From Nitrospirota bacterium (GTDB lineage: Bacteria; Nitrospirota; Thermodesulfovibrionia; Thermodesulfovibrionales; Magnetobacteriaceae): a DNA stretch of 5,087 nucleotides. The position numbers and the translations under genes were made by a program. This document shows positions 5,057 through 5,087 of this stretch, one piece after another (within the stretch, counting starts at the first letter, position 1; each line of letters opens with the position of its first letter). The DNA lies in the NCBI GenBank assembly GCA_015232165.1, contig JADGAE010000160.1, forward strand, positions 1 through 5,087. The letters run 5' to 3'. The notes under the pieces are model-generated. The model saw only the letters and a program-made list of their open reading frames with translations. It was not told the DNA's origin and made no database searches.

Positions 5057-5087
5057 GGGCACGAAGAAGTCCCCTTGACCCCATTAT

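Larger units (their letters stand above)
4975..5058 (+). repeat. Right copy of GC-rich inverted repeat flanking the operon
   Basis: The repeat begins 2 bases after the gspN stop and is the inverted counterpart of 1-139, with 69 of 71 identities over 4975-5045 once the 27-base left-only stretch is skipped. Its inner end (ACTCACCTTACGCACAGGGT) faces the operon, as does the matching end at 139 in the left copy, so the two copies point outwards around 4835 bp. It contains two perfect hairpins, at 5002-5020 and 5042-5056. Bases 5059-5087 show nothing I can identify. Confidence 0.85.

Overview
The window holds a compact, co-directional + strand operon for the inner-membrane and pseudopilus-tip half of a type II secretion system (T2SS). 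The order is a small Hpt-like protein, then gspI, gspJ, gspK, gspL, gspM and gspN. The prepilin N-termini of GspI and GspJ, the DEN/NVN and INVNTA motifs of GspK and the PFSEKDKIRQ segment of GspL make the assignments firm. GspM and GspN rest more on topology and position. A separate gspN of this AsmA-like type, the tight ATGA-coupled genes and the GC-rich palindromic intergenic repeats suggest a deep-branching Gram-negative bacterium such as Nitrospirota or a deltaproteobacterial lineage. That placement is an inference; no marker gene in the window fixes it.

Layout. Bases 1-139 are a GC-rich repeat with nested hairpins. Bases 140-261 are AT-rich and carry a promoter candidate (TTGTTT, 18 bp, TATAAT) and a good ribosome binding site. 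Bases 262-573 encode a 103-residue Hpt-fold protein in which the phosphorylatable histidine is replaced by alanine. A 96-base gap with a possible 21-codon leader ORF precedes gspI (670). From gspI to gspN (4972) the genes overlap by 4 bases (ATGA) at I/J, K/L, L/M and M/N. The J/K junction is the exception: gspK has no ATG, GTG or TTG that would give an intact N-terminus. Bases 4975-5058 are a second copy of the GC-rich repeat, inverted relative to the first, starting 2 bases after the gspN stop.

How the parts fit. GspI, GspJ and GspK are minor pseudopilins that build the tip of the pseudopilus. GspL and GspM form the inner-membrane platform that links the secretion ATPase to the pseudopilus. 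GspN is an accessory membrane-anchored protein. The secretin (GspD), ATPase (GspE), GspF, GspC, the major pseudopilin GspG and GspH are not in the window and must be encoded elsewhere if the system works.

The most notable points are the near-identical inverted repeats (69 of 71 aligned bases) that bracket the whole operon, a compensatory base-pair change in their outer hairpin, the pseudo-Hpt protein at the head of the operon, and the non-canonical start of gspK.
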